Shown here: in pieces, positions 9,884 to 21,708 of the stretch | Numbering within the stretch: position 1 is the stretch's first letter | Layout of the letters: each line of letters begins with the position of its first letter | Assembly: GCA_903813345.2 (NCBI GenBank) | Contig: CAIIXF020000004.1 | Coordinates: forward strand, 4,793,525 to 4,857,524 | Direction: 5' to 3' | Length of the DNA stretch: 64,000 bases | DNA from: Owenia fusiformis | Lineage: Eukaryota; Annelida; Polychaeta; Sabellida; Oweniidae | The notes under the pieces: model-generated | The model's database searches: none | What the model was told of the DNA's origin: nothing | What the model saw: only the letters and a program-made list of their open reading frames with translations | Translations under genes and position numbers: made by a program

Positions 9884-12800
9884 ATGTTAGTGTACGTTGT
9901 TCTAGGCTGTTTTTCTTTATTACTTTATATTTTTTTCAAAAGATATACGAATGAGAAATCAAGGATTATCGCAAAGATTCCAGGACCCAAGGGAATGCCT
10001 ATCTTGGGGAATGCACTCCAGGTTGATTTAGAGTATATTCACAAGGATTTACTAAGATGGGCTGGAGAGTATGGACCAATCTTTAAGTTAAATTTTGCCG
10101 GGGATTTGGTTGTTGTACTTAACAGCTTCGATGCCATCTACGAAGCTCTAGTGACAAAATCAGAAGATTTTGCAGGTCAGTCATATACGAGGCCCGATCA
10201 GAAAGTAAGTAACCACTGTGAAAATGTCAATTTAATTGAATAAAGTATGGAGAAATAAGAGCAGTTGGTTACTTACTTTCTGATCGGGCCTCGTATTATG
10301 AACGATTGAAATTAGAATTGTACAGCAGATTTCGCAGGTAAGGATTATGAAAGATTATTAGAATTGTACCATTCAATAAAATACAAGTAATATATGCAAT
10401 GCCCGGGATACATTTACCAAGATTCTCCGATCTCGGATGTTTTGCAAGCCTACAATTGCCACATTGTACAGGGTGAGCAAAAAAGGTAACTCAGGCAAAT
10501 GTTACCAACTCAATCATTCAGCATTGGTGAAGTGTCATATTTGGCACAATTTAACCTTGTTTAATATTCCTTTATTCTATAAAGCTCACTTCGGAGGGAA
10601 GTGTATTTCATTTACGCACATAATTGCATCTTTAAGATTGAATTACCTATAAGCATCGCATTCAAGTGAGCTGACTCCATTTGCTTATCTTACAAACACA
10701 CAATGCATATGGCAAGGCAAGTACACGAATAATTTATTGAAAGAAAAGCAAAGAACAATAATTTTTAACTTATTTACAATCTGTCATGCTATAATATTAT
10801 ATCATAAGAAAATCCTGTACCTGACTTACATCTTTATTCAGTCGGAGAGACATGCCATGCACGATGCCTCCATACTTGGAATTGCATTACTGTACAGGGT
10901 GGTCCAAAAAAAAGTGAACCCCTGCAACAGGCTACAATTTTCTTAATACATGCATGAATTGGCTCATATTATCACATGTTGTAGAGAAAGGTCTAAAATT
11001 TTGGTTGATGCCATAATTCATTCTCAGTCTTAAATTTTGAAAAAATTACAAGCGTTTAACAAACATGCCAGAAAATTAGATATTGTACAAAATTTTACAA
11101 ATGTGATTCATGGAAATTGTTGAAACACATTGGATGATCTTCAACAGCTTTCAGTTAGAGATACAATCTAAAACCCTACCATATGACAACAGGGACTCTA
11201 TTCAAGCAGAAAACACATTTCACACTTTCATTGATCATTTTGAAGCATTTTTAACTGTTCAACAGTTCAGGGGTATGTTACCTACACCAACAGTTAGAGG
11301 GGGCCTCTTATGGAAGGAAGTTGCCCCCTGCGACCAGGAATCTGATAACCCCTTCATCAAATATCTTTAAAAATCAAAAGAAAATCCAATATTCATTATT
11401 TTGAGCCATATATCATTAGAATTGGTCCATGATTTACGAAGATATTGACATTTCAAGATCATATAGGGGTATGTTCATGATTTCACTTGAAAATGTTTTC
11501 GTGTTTGGAAGCTTAGCACATCTCTTTGGATCACAATAACTTTGCAACTAACAAATGTAGGATGCTAGTTTTAAGCCATAATGTGCAAGATTTAAAATTG
11601 AACAAAGTCAGAAAATATTAGTTTTTTAAGACTGCAACTTAAAATACTCTCAGGGGAAAGGTGTTAAAGGGTTGAAGAATCGCGGATATTGAAAATCCCA
11701 ATTTGTCCATTTTCAGTAATGTTTGGTTAGGGCTTATAATTTTTGTAAATTTCAAGACTTAGAAAAATGTATGGTACCAACATAAATTTTAGACCTTCCT
11801 CCACAACATGTGAAAATAAAAAATAATTCCTGCAAGTAATAAGGGAAATATGGCCAGTTGCAGGGGTTCACTTTTTTTTGGACCACCCTGTATATTAAAT
11901 TACCATGAATACAACTGCAACTATTTGTGAATTTATGTGAAATCCTCCGTACAAACATTTACGAACTTTTGGAACTTTTGGAACGTTTAGGCGGATAATA
12001 GAATTGGAGTTCATCTGGAAATATCGGAGAAAATATTCATTATGAGCAATACAAAAATGTTTTGATCAACCATGATATATGAAATTCGACTATGTTTTTA
12101 GGAAGACCGAATGACACATTTAGAGTCAAAACATTACAAGGAGGCGATGATGTTATATTTCAAGACTACACGGGTAAAATTAGATACATGAAGAAACTCA
12201 TGCTTCGGGGTCTAAAGATGTACGGCGAGGAACGGTCGAATATCGTAAACATCACCCAAAGTGAAATTAAGCTGTGTATGGATAAATTTGCCGCCAAAAA
12301 CGACGAGTCGTTTATCTATGACGGTGCTGTTGACACAATGCTCATGAAAATTCTTTCAGAAGTGGTAAGTATTGTTTTATGTTTTTAACAATTGTCAAGA
12401 GTATGTTACTATCAAAGCATAGAAACGAGGTAATCTTAGGGAGGCCTTTATAGACTCATTACAGTAATATTGACAACTTTGCAGCACGTCTATATTTAAG
12501 TCATTGTGAATTATTGTTTTATGGATTATGGCGACGGCTTTTGTGAATGGATGTTGGCCTATATGGACTTGGAGACTGGAATTTATCTATCCCACATTTG
12601 AGACTGAATGCTCTATCTTGTATGAGTATTGTATCTACAACTATTTTTGAGATTATGAGTATTGGTTATCAATTTTTTCTTAAACATGTATTGTAATGAC
12701 TTCAGTATGAATGAAATGTCCCTTGGTCTTTTGGTCTTGGATTGTGATATTGGGTCTTGAATGGTGGGGGAAAGGGGATATTAGACATTGTTTCTTTTGA

Positions 12801-15800
12801 CGTTAGATCATGGTTTTTGGGCTATGTTGGTTTTGTTTTTCTTGACTTGTATACACTTAGGGTTTGCTTTTTCTTGCTAAGTTCCATTACAACTTTTGAT
12901 CCTTTCCCTTTGGCGCTAGTGCTTATATATTTCTCATCATGTAAATTGCAAAATAGCTCTGTTAAAACATCGGTTATAAGAAGTTAGTTGAGTTTAAATA
13001 TCATAGATTCAAATATGTTATTGCTCCCACAACATGATGACATTAATCTTTATAAAAATGTAGGCCATTAACTGATATCATGGATTCAAACATAACATTC
13101 AAATGGTCTCCATTTTACTATCATCGTGCATGTATCAGGCTTGTAATTATGCACTCTGACGTCACATGTCATCAATCTTTACATTGCTCTGCATGCATTA
13201 TTAGATATGTGGAGTTCAGTTATCAGACGATCATCCTTATATTAAACTAAATACCGAGATGGCAACGAAAGGTGTTAGAGTATTGTCAGCAGGCAATGGG
13301 GTGGAACTAGATATGTTTCCATGGCTACGATTTTTCGGAAATCAAAATTATAAAGTACTGATGGAGACGTGTGCATTACGGGATACTATAATGGAGGGAC
13401 TGCGAAATGAATGTGAGGTATAAGACATAGATTACGTGATATTTGATGTTTTGTTGAGTTGTGTTGAATTGGTTTAAAAGTTACTTAAAAATTGAAAGAA
13501 AATGTCAATTTTAGGTTCATACTCTGATGAAAAATATTTTGTGTTATGGCGTCCCCCGGGGGTCTTTTTGGGACTGGATTCAATTCATATATAATTTAAA
13601 CATTAAATGTTTTAGAATGATAAAGCTGGTTATGTTTGCTGATGAAACGAATATTTTTTGAAAATGGCTTCATATAATCAATCGGTTAATACCGGAAGTC
13701 ACATTTGCTCCTATGTATAGGCCGCGGCCGGCGCGCGGCCGATTGAGTATTTTGTTTAAAATTGGATCCAGAAAATCATTCAATCGCCCGGGCGCCGGCC
13801 GATAAATCGGAGCAGATGTGACTCGGGCATAAATGACATAAAGGACATGTGCATAGTATACCCGTAGTTAGGTCCTATGAAGCAAACTATCTGGTGAACT
13901 TTATCGAGACTCAGAGACAAGATGTATGTTAAAAACTAGTCCGTTTAAGTACAAGCAAATAAATGGTAATAACAATAATGACAATGTATCCGTTATCATT
14001 TAATCATACCTGTATAAGACTTAGTTAAGAGGATTACACGCTTAACTAAATTTTACAACACTCACCACCATACAATACTTGTAATACATCATTTCCATAC
14101 ATTACATGTGATTAACTCTCGATAAATTGAAGGTTAAGTAAACATTTCTTTTTATTTGTAGAAATTGCTTGATTCCAACAACAGCGTCATGGGTGTGTTG
14201 ATAAAAGCTCATAGAGACCCCTTAACACCACACCAAATATCAGATTCTAACATCATTAAGGTGTCAGGCGATCTCGTTGGTGCGGGATTTTCCACGACTA
14301 AAGCCACCATCTCTGGATTGTTTCTTCTACTGATGAGGCATCCAGATATACAGGCAAAACTTCAAGAAGAGGTAGACCAAGTAGTCGGTAAAGACCGGAA
14401 TCCGAGTGTTGACGATAAAGAAAACATGCCGTACCTTCAAGCGACGCTTATCGAAGTGTTACGTTATTTGTCGCATTCGCCGATTGCTGTCCCTCATAAA
14501 ACATTGGTACACACAAGCGTTGCAGGATACGATATTCCAAATGGAGTACAGGTATGTTTTCAGTGTATGCCACCAATTTTGCAAGATTTTGATTTCAGTG
14601 TCGGTTGAACAGCTGGTTAATTGAGGGGATGTTATTTCTCCGGAAGTGAAAGAAAAATAGTATTTTTCATGTTTTTCAGTTAAGTAGGTATGACACATTA
14701 TATTGAAACGTTATTCAAAACTGTTTTTAGGTTTTCATGCTTCGTTTTCTATAACAATGTTCCATATTCCATCAATTTATATCTTCTTATTGATTAATGG
14801 CATAAAAGCCCAAAATATAACATTTAACGCAAAGTATGGTAAAAACAGAATCATGTAAGCTGTTAAAAAAAGAAATACTTATTTTAAAGGTTTGGACGAA
14901 CATATTTGCGATGCACCACGATCCCTTACTGTTTCCCGATCCTTGGAAATTTAAACCTGAACGCTGGTTCGATAATGATTGCAAATTGGTATCTTTAGAG
15001 GAACGAAACAAGTAAATGATTACATATTCTACATGGTGTTCCAAAATAAAAAAGGAATAACTATTTGAATGTTGAAGAAATATTCATGAAAAGGCAAAAA
15101 CATTTATTAATACGATCGCACATAGTTTAATGTTGTACCGAGACAAATACGGAATAATTATGAGTGATGGGGCAATACTGTACAATTGGTGATTTTGTCT
15201 AATCATTTGATTTGTCTATTGTCTATTTTTGTCAGCTTCGGAAAATTAAATGTCGGGAATATTAGTATTATCTTCATAATGTTGTCCAATGGGAAAATTC
15301 TTGTCATCTGGAAAATTAAAATTAGGAAAATCATCAAATTTGAACATTCATTCATTCATCTGAAAGACAAGTTAATTATTATGAAGACTTTCTTCTAATG
15401 ACTTTATGTAGTTTCAGAGAAGAAACTTGTAATTTAAGGCATGTCGTCTTAAATATCAAATTTCTCTGCAAGTATATGATTAGACCAAATTAATTACTGC
15501 TAATTGGTTAAACATTTGTCATGTAAAAATATAAACTTTTTCCGATTGAGGAACACTGGGTAATTTTTTGGACACCCTGTAATTACTTGCCTCGTGTTCT
15601 CGATTTCAGCTCAAATTAATCTACTTATAAAATGAAAGCCGCTAACATGAGCAGGAATGCATGCATGCTATACCATTGGTTTACGATAAGCGTAGAATAT
15701 ATGAATATGTCAATTCATTTTAGAGCTATATCATTTGGAGCTGGTAGACGTGTTTGTGTCGGGGAACAGTTTGCAAGAACCAGATTATTCCTGTTCTGTG

Positions 15801-15934
15801 CTACATTGTTGCAGAAATTCACGATCTGTCCACCAGATGACTCTCAAAGCCCGTCACCTGATCCACGTGACTTTCCTCTCGGAATAATACTCCACCCTGT
15901 GCCATTTCAAATTAAAGCAATAGCGAGACAATAA
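9884..15934 (+). CDS. Cytochrome P450, intact copy B (496 aa, six exons)
   Basis: The only complete, undamaged member of the array. Exons: 9884-10175, 12102-12364, 13205-13417, 14162-14551, 14890-15011 and 15724-15934. All introns are GT-AG and the joined frame is 497 codons including stop, a normal microsomal P450 length. Residues 3-18 form a hydrophobic anchor, followed by basic residues and the hinge PGPKGMPILG (33-42). EVLR (354-357) is ExxR, PERW is at 409-412, and FGAGRRVCVGE places the heme-ligand Cys at 438. Two positions are odd: the I-helix reads A297-G-F-S-T-T302, with Ser where Asp or Glu is usual, and the C-helix reads KIRYMKK (123-129), with no Trp. The motif set suggests the CYP2 clan; family and substrate cannot be named. 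The start is chosen because the same MLxYVLL-type N-terminus begins copies C, D and F. An AATAAA overlaps the stop codon. Confidence 0.93.
10185..10295. repeat. Hairpin 9 bp after the exon 1 donor of copy B
   Basis: Arms of about 31 bp (starting atacgaggcccgatcagaaa) are near-perfect inverted copies separated by about 50 bp. The left arm also contains a strong second donor, AAAGTAAGT, at 10205. Using it would add 29 nt to exon 1 and shift the frame. It is probably a small MITE. Confidence 0.7.
10895..11890. mobile_element. Non-autonomous Tc1/mariner-type element (996 bp)
   Basis: Ends CAGGGTGGTCCAAAAAAAAG and its inverted copy, with the inverted homology running about 35 bp (to cccctgcaac). 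TA dinucleotides flank both ends (10893-10894, 11891-11892). No transposase frame was found inside. It lies in intron 1 of copy B. A similar single end (tacagggtgagcaaaaaagg) is at about 10466. Confidence 0.8.
12590..12985 (+). repeat. Dispersed repeat, copy 2
   Basis: A longer copy of the family at 6222-6345 and 51962-52350. Homology with the third copy runs from ttatctatcccacat through catggttttgggctat to cctttccctttggc. It lies in intron 2 of copy B. Confidence 0.65.
13692..13827. repeat. GC-rich hairpin in intron 3 of copy B
   Basis: Inverted arms: ccggaagtcacatttgctcc followed by a ggccgcggccggcgcg core on the left, and gcgccggccgataaatcgg then gatgtgactcggg on the right. It is a striking GC island in AT-rich intron and probably a small palindromic MITE. 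It overlaps no exon. Confidence 0.55.
15032..15579. mobile_element. Tc1/mariner-type MITE in intron 5 of copy B
   Basis: The left end CATGGTGTTCCAAAATAAAA and the right end TTTTTTGGACACCCTG are inverted matches. TA flanks both sides (15030-15031, 15580-15581). No transposase was recognised. Confidence 0.65.
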
Positions 15935-17595
15935 AGTATAACTTCATCGTGTAATTTGTTTATAGAATCATACACATGAATTGCGGCAAATATATTAAAT
16001 GTGTCGCTGTTGAAAAAGTATGTCAAAATGAATGATAAAACTACATGTTAGGATAGGCAACTTTCCACTGCGCATTGGAAAAGCTATATCCGAAATTGTA
16101 TAACAGTGTGGCTTACAATTTTGCCGCTGGGGTTCCCCTTTTTACTTAAATTCAAGTGTTATAAGTCTTTTTGACGTAAACATTTTAAACATAATAAACA
16201 AATGCCATGTTTATTTCTACGTGAAAAGAAACAATACATCAAGGATTTTGAAGAAACAAAAAATCTAGAGGATGCATCCTTGGGCGTCGGGTATATAGCC
16301 CATCAAGAACGGATACCTTATAGTCCATTTGCCATTTTCTGAACGTATAAATATTTAAAAGTATGATGTTTTTCTGTGTAAATACTATCATTAGGGATTA
16401 TTGGAGTGATTTAGCTGGGTTGCCAAAAAATAACTTTGGGGAAAATTTTTGTATCTATTACCATGGTAACATACCAGGTATATGGTGGTATCCAAACGCT
16501 AAAAATTTTCAGAAAACATCGTACTTTTAACAATTTCTAGGTTCACTTTTGGATGTATAGGGGTGACAAATGGACTATTATGACATGACCTGAGAATGTT
16601 AACCTTGAACATTTATTTCTCTTAAAAGTTATCAAAAGAATCCGAATCAATTACATATCGTCATTACAATGGTCATCTTTTGAATGGTAACAGCCTCAAC
16701 TGATACTGTATTATTTGGTTTTGCGAACATAAGTGTGGGATGATGAATTGGGTTTATAAATGTTGCATTCAATACAAAGGAATTGGAAGAAAAGAACAAA
16801 TAAAATGTCTGGCTGGTTAGCTTAAACTATGACATAGAAATAAATAAATATTTCTGAAATAAAATTGTGGTATTTCTAGGATGTGTATTAATAGATTTTT
16901 TAGATAAAAATGTTGAATTTAGTTCACCAAACCATCAAGGTTATGAATAACAGTCTATTAACATAAGATACACTGTTAGAGTGGGATTTCCTAAAGGGAG
17001 GCTATGTGAGGCAAATTGCGTCTATCAACGAGGCAATGAGGCGGAAAATTGTCAGTGAGGCAAATATGGTCGGCTAGGTGAACATTTGGACCCGTCAATA
17101 TGTTGCATAAAGGTAACATAGTCGGATACGGTACTGCGCAAAAAGTAACATTTAAGTTTTTAGTAAAAGTAACATTTAAGATTTTAACGGTTTTGTTATA
17201 TCTTTTCTATCCCTCATATATTGACTTTGAATTGCAAGAGCTATCTAAATAAAAAGGCTAATTGGGAAAGTATCAAAATTAACTGGAGGCATAACGTTGA
17301 CATGTTAAGCGCCGAAGCAAACCCCAAAGGGGTGCGCAGAAACCGTAGCGACCTACTGGTAATAAACATTAAAAATATGTATAGGATATCGTATGATTTT
17401 GAGTGATATCAATTTTGTCCACGAGTTGATATCAATTTCTGGACGAGTGAGCGTAGCAAGGTAGTGTAGATCTATCAGTTCCTCTATTAAAGGAACTAGA
17501 CATATCAAACAATGGACTCTAAATATTTCTGTAGACCTTTCCTGTTTTGGGCAATATACAAATTAGAAGTTCTGAGAAATAAATTGTGACAAATA
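15935..17595. other. Intergenic region downstream of copy B
   Basis: No gene was recognised. The part around 16980-17100 (caacgaggcaatgaggc, aaattgtcagtgaggc, gtgaacatttggacc) resembles the DNA downstream of copies C (about 32850) and E (about 56600). The duplicated unit of the array therefore included 3' flanking sequence. Confidence 0.5.
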
Positions 17596-17696
17596 CACTC
17601 CCCTCCATAAGTTTGGCAACGTTAGCTCCCTCATTGAAAATCAAACGTACGAAGTTCGGTGGGGAGCTAAGGTTGCCAAACTTATGTAGGGGAGTG
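17596..17696. mobile_element. 101-bp palindromic MITE
   Basis: Arms of about 36 bp beginning CACTCCCCTCCATAAGTTTG are inverted copies with about two mismatches around a 30-bp centre. It is preceded by TA. Its family was not identified. Confidence 0.65.
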
Positions 17697-17844
17697 GAGT
17701 ATAAATGGTTTTAGATTATCAGTGTAATTGGAGGGGTATCTGACATTTTGATAGTTCTTGATCTATATAAAGATACCGTTTCCATATGCACAGTAGAAAA
17801 TAATGAAATGCTTAATTTAATATAAAGAACGATTTGATCCAATT

Positions 17845-18156
17845 GGCCTGGGGGCCCGGCCCCCCCCCCCCCCCTTGGGTGGGCCCAGAAAAAAAAATTG
17901 GGCCCCAAAAAAATTTTGGGCCAAAAAAGGCCTTAAGGCCCCAAAAAGTGGGCCTTTTTGGTCATAATTGGGCCTTTTGAGGCCTTATTTTTTAATTTCA
18001 GGCCAAATTTTGAAGAAAATTGGCCTCAAAATTTCAAAATTTGGGCCCACTTTTGGGTTTTAGGGGCCCAAAATTTTTTCCCGCGCAAGCGCGGACGATT
18101 TTTTCTCTGACCTGAACTTTGGGCCCCCCCCTTGTTGCTTCCCAGATCCGCCCCTG
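17845..18156. mobile_element. GGGCCC-rich MITE, copy 1 (left end degraded)
   Basis: Same family as 34359-34672 and 44342-44643, with the same internal order: a poly-C/G run, attgggcccaaaaaattttt, ggccttattttttaatttcagg, and the end gatccgcccctg. The left terminus lacks the usual CACTGGCGGAT, so this copy is truncated or eroded. Confidence 0.7.
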
Positions 18157-18732
18157 CAATATATTAAACACAAGGAGCATACGCGTCTCGACACCCATAC
18201 GCATAGCTCGGCCAACTCGACACTTCCAAAACTAGGTTATTTTGTTAGTCGATCCGACAAGAGGCAGCGGCTGTTAACGCTCGATCACATCGGAGATCAA
18301 CTGCTCTGTGTAGAAAGACCATTCAGAAATTTTTTCTCACAAGTGCCAAGACGAAGCGACCAAAATATTGTGATGAAAATTGATTTTTGTATTTTCGTTT
18401 CACCATTACCGGTTTTGATAAGAAATTCCGGAAATAAGGAAGTTAATGAAATCATTCTTTTGAAATCGGAAAACGAAGCCATTTTACAGGAATTTTAGTG
18501 GAACTGGTGAGTTTAGGCGAGTGGCGGATCAATTATTGGCGTATAATCTTTCATAGGAACTTTGATTTTTAATCATTTTCGAGTTAATTGATCACGTTTT
18601 TAGCATTTTAGTGACATGATCATCCACGGAAATTTCATATTATCGCCCATTGAGGTACCTCATCGGCATACTAACCTAGTTTTTGGCGGTATTAACCAAT
18701 CAGATTTATGCAGTCCAAAACGTCCGCGCGGG

Positions 18733-18743
18733 GCATATAAAAG
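18733..18743 (+). promoter_or_regulatory. TATA box in the 5' LTR
   Basis: gcatataaaag sits in a local GC-rich setting (cgcgcggggc just upstream). It is a good match to a TATA box and is the likely promoter of the element. It lies in the segment missing from the 3' LTR. Confidence 0.55.
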
Positions 18744-19029
18744 GAATTTGACCAGTTTGTCAAGTTGTTGTGCGACAAATAATTGACGGATTTACAGACT
18801 GGAACAACCACGGGGTCGTAAGTAAGAATATTTTGTTGAGTAATTGACGAAGGATTTTCGATCAAATATCATCACAGTTTGTCCATTTTTTAGCCTGGAC
18901 ATTTTGAACATTGTTTTAGAGATTCATATCGGATTGTATCTATTACTATATTTGCCGAGATTGCGTGTACTATATTTGCCGAGATTGGTGTGTATTTTTG
19001 TTCATTATTTTTACTCAACATTATATTGT

Positions 19030-20930
19030 TATTTGGGAGAGTTGCAACCAACTTTGCAACCCCATATCGGTGCAAGGAATATTTGCACCCTTAAAGTACA
19101 TTTGGGAGAGTTGCACTCAATCTTGCAACCCTAGAACTTTTGGGAGAGTTGCACTCAATCTTGCAACCCCAGGACTTTTGAGAGAGTTGCACCCAACTTG
19201 CAACCCCATATCGGTGCAAGGAACATTTGCACCCATATCAACCACCTTGAATAGGTGTGAAGTACATTTGGGGGAGTTGCACCCAATTTGCCACCCCATA
19301 TCGGTGCAAGGAATATTTGCAACCCAATATATCGGTGCAAGGGATATTTGCACCCACAATAATCAACGGAAGGACATTTGGGAGAGTTGCAACCAACTTT
19401 GCAACCACATATAGGTGCAAGGGATATTTGCACCTATAATAACCACCTGAAGGACTTGGGAGAGTTGCACCCAATTTGCAACCCCATACCGGTGCGAGGA
19501 ATATTTGCACCCATTAAAACCATTTGGGAGAGTTGCAACCAACTTTGCAACCCCATATCGGTGCAAGGGATATTTGCACCCACAATAATCAACGGAAGGA
19601 CATTTGGGAGAGTTGCAATTAACTTTGCATACCCCATATCGGTGCAAGGAATATTTGCACCCATAATAACCACCTAAAGGACTTGGGAGAGTTGCACCCA
19701 ACTTTGCAACCCCATATCGGTGCAAGGAACATTTGCACCCATATCAACCACCTTGAATAGGTGTAAAGGATATTTGGGAGAGTTGCACCCAATTTGCAGC
19801 ACCATATAGGTGCAAGGGATATTTGCACCCATTATAACCATCTGGAATAGGTGTGAAGGACATTTGGGAGAGTTGCACCTTACTTGCAACCCCATATTGG
19901 TGCAAGGGATATTTGCACCCATATCAACCACCTTGAATAGGTGTGAAGGATATTTGGGAGAGTTGCAACCAATTTGCAACCCCATATAGGTGCAATGGAT
20001 ATTTGCACCCATTATAACCACCTAAAGTACATTTGGGAGAGTTGCACCTAACTTGCAACCCCATATTGGTGCAAGGAATATTTGCACCCGGTTGCACCTC
20101 GGATTAAGGATTTAAGGATACTTGCACCAGGTTGCACCTATATCGTATATTTGCACCTGGTTGCACCCATAGCGTATATTTGCACCCGGTTGCACCTATA
20201 GCGTATATTTGCGCACGATTGCACCCATAGTGGATATTTGCACCCGGTTGCACCTCGGATATAGGATTTTAAGGATACTTGCACCAGGTTGCACCCCATA
20301 AGGACATTTGCACCCGGTTGCACCTCGGATTAAGGATTTATGGACATTTGCACCAGGTTGCACCCCATAAGGACATTTGCACCTGGTTGCACCTCGGATT
20401 AAGGATTTAAGCACATTTGCACCTGATTACAACTTGGATAAAGGATTTAAGGACATTTGCACGTGATTATAACTTGGATAAAGGCTTTAAGGACGTTTGC
20501 ACCTGATTGCAACTTGGATAATGGATAATAGAGGACTTGCACCCTGGTTAAGGAACAGGGGCAAGATGCACCTTGGTTAGGAACAAGGGCATATAAGGGA
20601 ATTGCAAACTGGACATAGGTGCAAAGTTTAATAAGGGCATATAAAGGACTTGCACCCTGGTTAAGGGACAGGGGCAAGGTGCACCTTGGTTAAGGAACAA
20701 GGGCACATAAAGGACTTGCACACTGGTTAAGGAACAGGGGCAAGATGCACCTTGATTAAAGAACAAGGGCATATAGAGGAGTTGCACCCTGGTTAGGAAC
20801 AGGGGCACACAGAAACATTGCACCTATGATCAAGAGATATAAGGGCTTTTGCACCCATTGAGTAGGATCGTTGCACCCGATTGCAACTTGGATTCCGGAT
20901 TTTAAGAATATTTGCACCAGGTTGTACATT
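19030..20930. repeat. GTTGCACC-rich complex tandem array
   Basis: Three successive domains. From 19030 to 20090, units of roughly 80-135 bp carry ttgggagagttgcaccc, aaccccatatcggtgcaagg and atatttgcaccc. From 20090 to 20520, shorter units are built on ggttgcacctcggattaagg and acatttgcacc. From 20520 to 20830, units of about 60 bp carry ttgcaccctggttaaggaac. The core TTGCACC recurs several dozen times throughout. The many overlapping open frames here are by-products of the repeat. Confidence 0.85.
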
Positions 20931-21591
20931 AATAAACTTGATAAGTAGACGGGGTCCCGTGGCCAGGAGCGCCATTTTATTTCAGGACAGACAATGGAAT
21001 ACAAAGAGCTGCATCCCACAATTGCTGAAGAAGACACAAACAAAGACATCTAATGTTATAGTGATTGTTTAATATGAGTTCATGATTATTTTATGTGGCG
21101 ACTTTAGAGACATTCAAGTGATATCAACCTTTATCTTTTGCTGGAACTTATCAAAGTGATATCCTCCTTTGATCTTACTTTCTTATAGTAACTTTAAAGA
21201 CATTCAAGTGACATCACATGTTTTTCTGTCTTAAGGCATTATTAGTGATTATATAGTTTAGGGTAGTTTGAGCTCGACTTTGTACATAATTTTCTATTGT
21301 TTCTAAAGCATTGTTTGGCTCATAAAGGGCAAATATATAACTTTATTTTTATTCTGTACTTGAATGTTCATTGTTGTATTGTATTGAGTTCCGGAGGGAA
21401 CTTGTGTAGTGCAAACCCCAGATTGCGTAATACTTTCTTTTCCCTTACATTCCCTTGGAGTAACATCTCAGGCGACTGTAGTGAGCGGAGTCAACGCCGC
21501 TCCGTATAATCCCGCAATTAAGTGACGCGCGGGAGAGTCCACCTTCCCCGAATTTTCCCCGCATTCCTGACCTTCGGGAAAAACGTTACAT

Positions 21592-21608
21592 TGGTGTCAG
21601 AAGTGGGA
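21592..21608 (+). other. Primer-binding site (tRNA-Leu type)
   Basis: TGGTGTCAGAAGTGGGA starts one base after the 5' LTR. Its reverse complement, TCCCACTTCTGACACCA, equals the 3' end of animal tRNA-Leu(CAG) including the added CCA, as recalled from known tRNA genes. Confidence 0.8.
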
Positions 21609-21708
21609 TTGCTTCAGTTGCTCTTGTGGAAGCAAGGATAAGGATTTATAATAGGGACGCACATCTTGGAAATTGCATGTAAATTTGCAGGTGGAAATAT
21701 CTGATAAA

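Larger units (their letters stand above)
18369..21590 (+). repeat. 5' LTR, 3.2 kb, with an internal tandem array
   Basis: The first 90 bp (to cattcttt) and the last 377 bp (from gacatcacatg) match the 3' LTR closely. The middle 2.75 kb is absent from the 3' LTR. That middle part has a TATA box and several kinds of GTTGCACC-rich repeats. The bases TGA occur on both sides of the junction, which fits either a microhomology deletion in the 3' LTR or an insertion here. Confidence 0.8.

Noticed and set aside
19117-20021. Overlapping frames on both strands within the GTTGCACC array
   Set aside because: They follow the repeat period, not coding bias; translations are shifted copies of each other.
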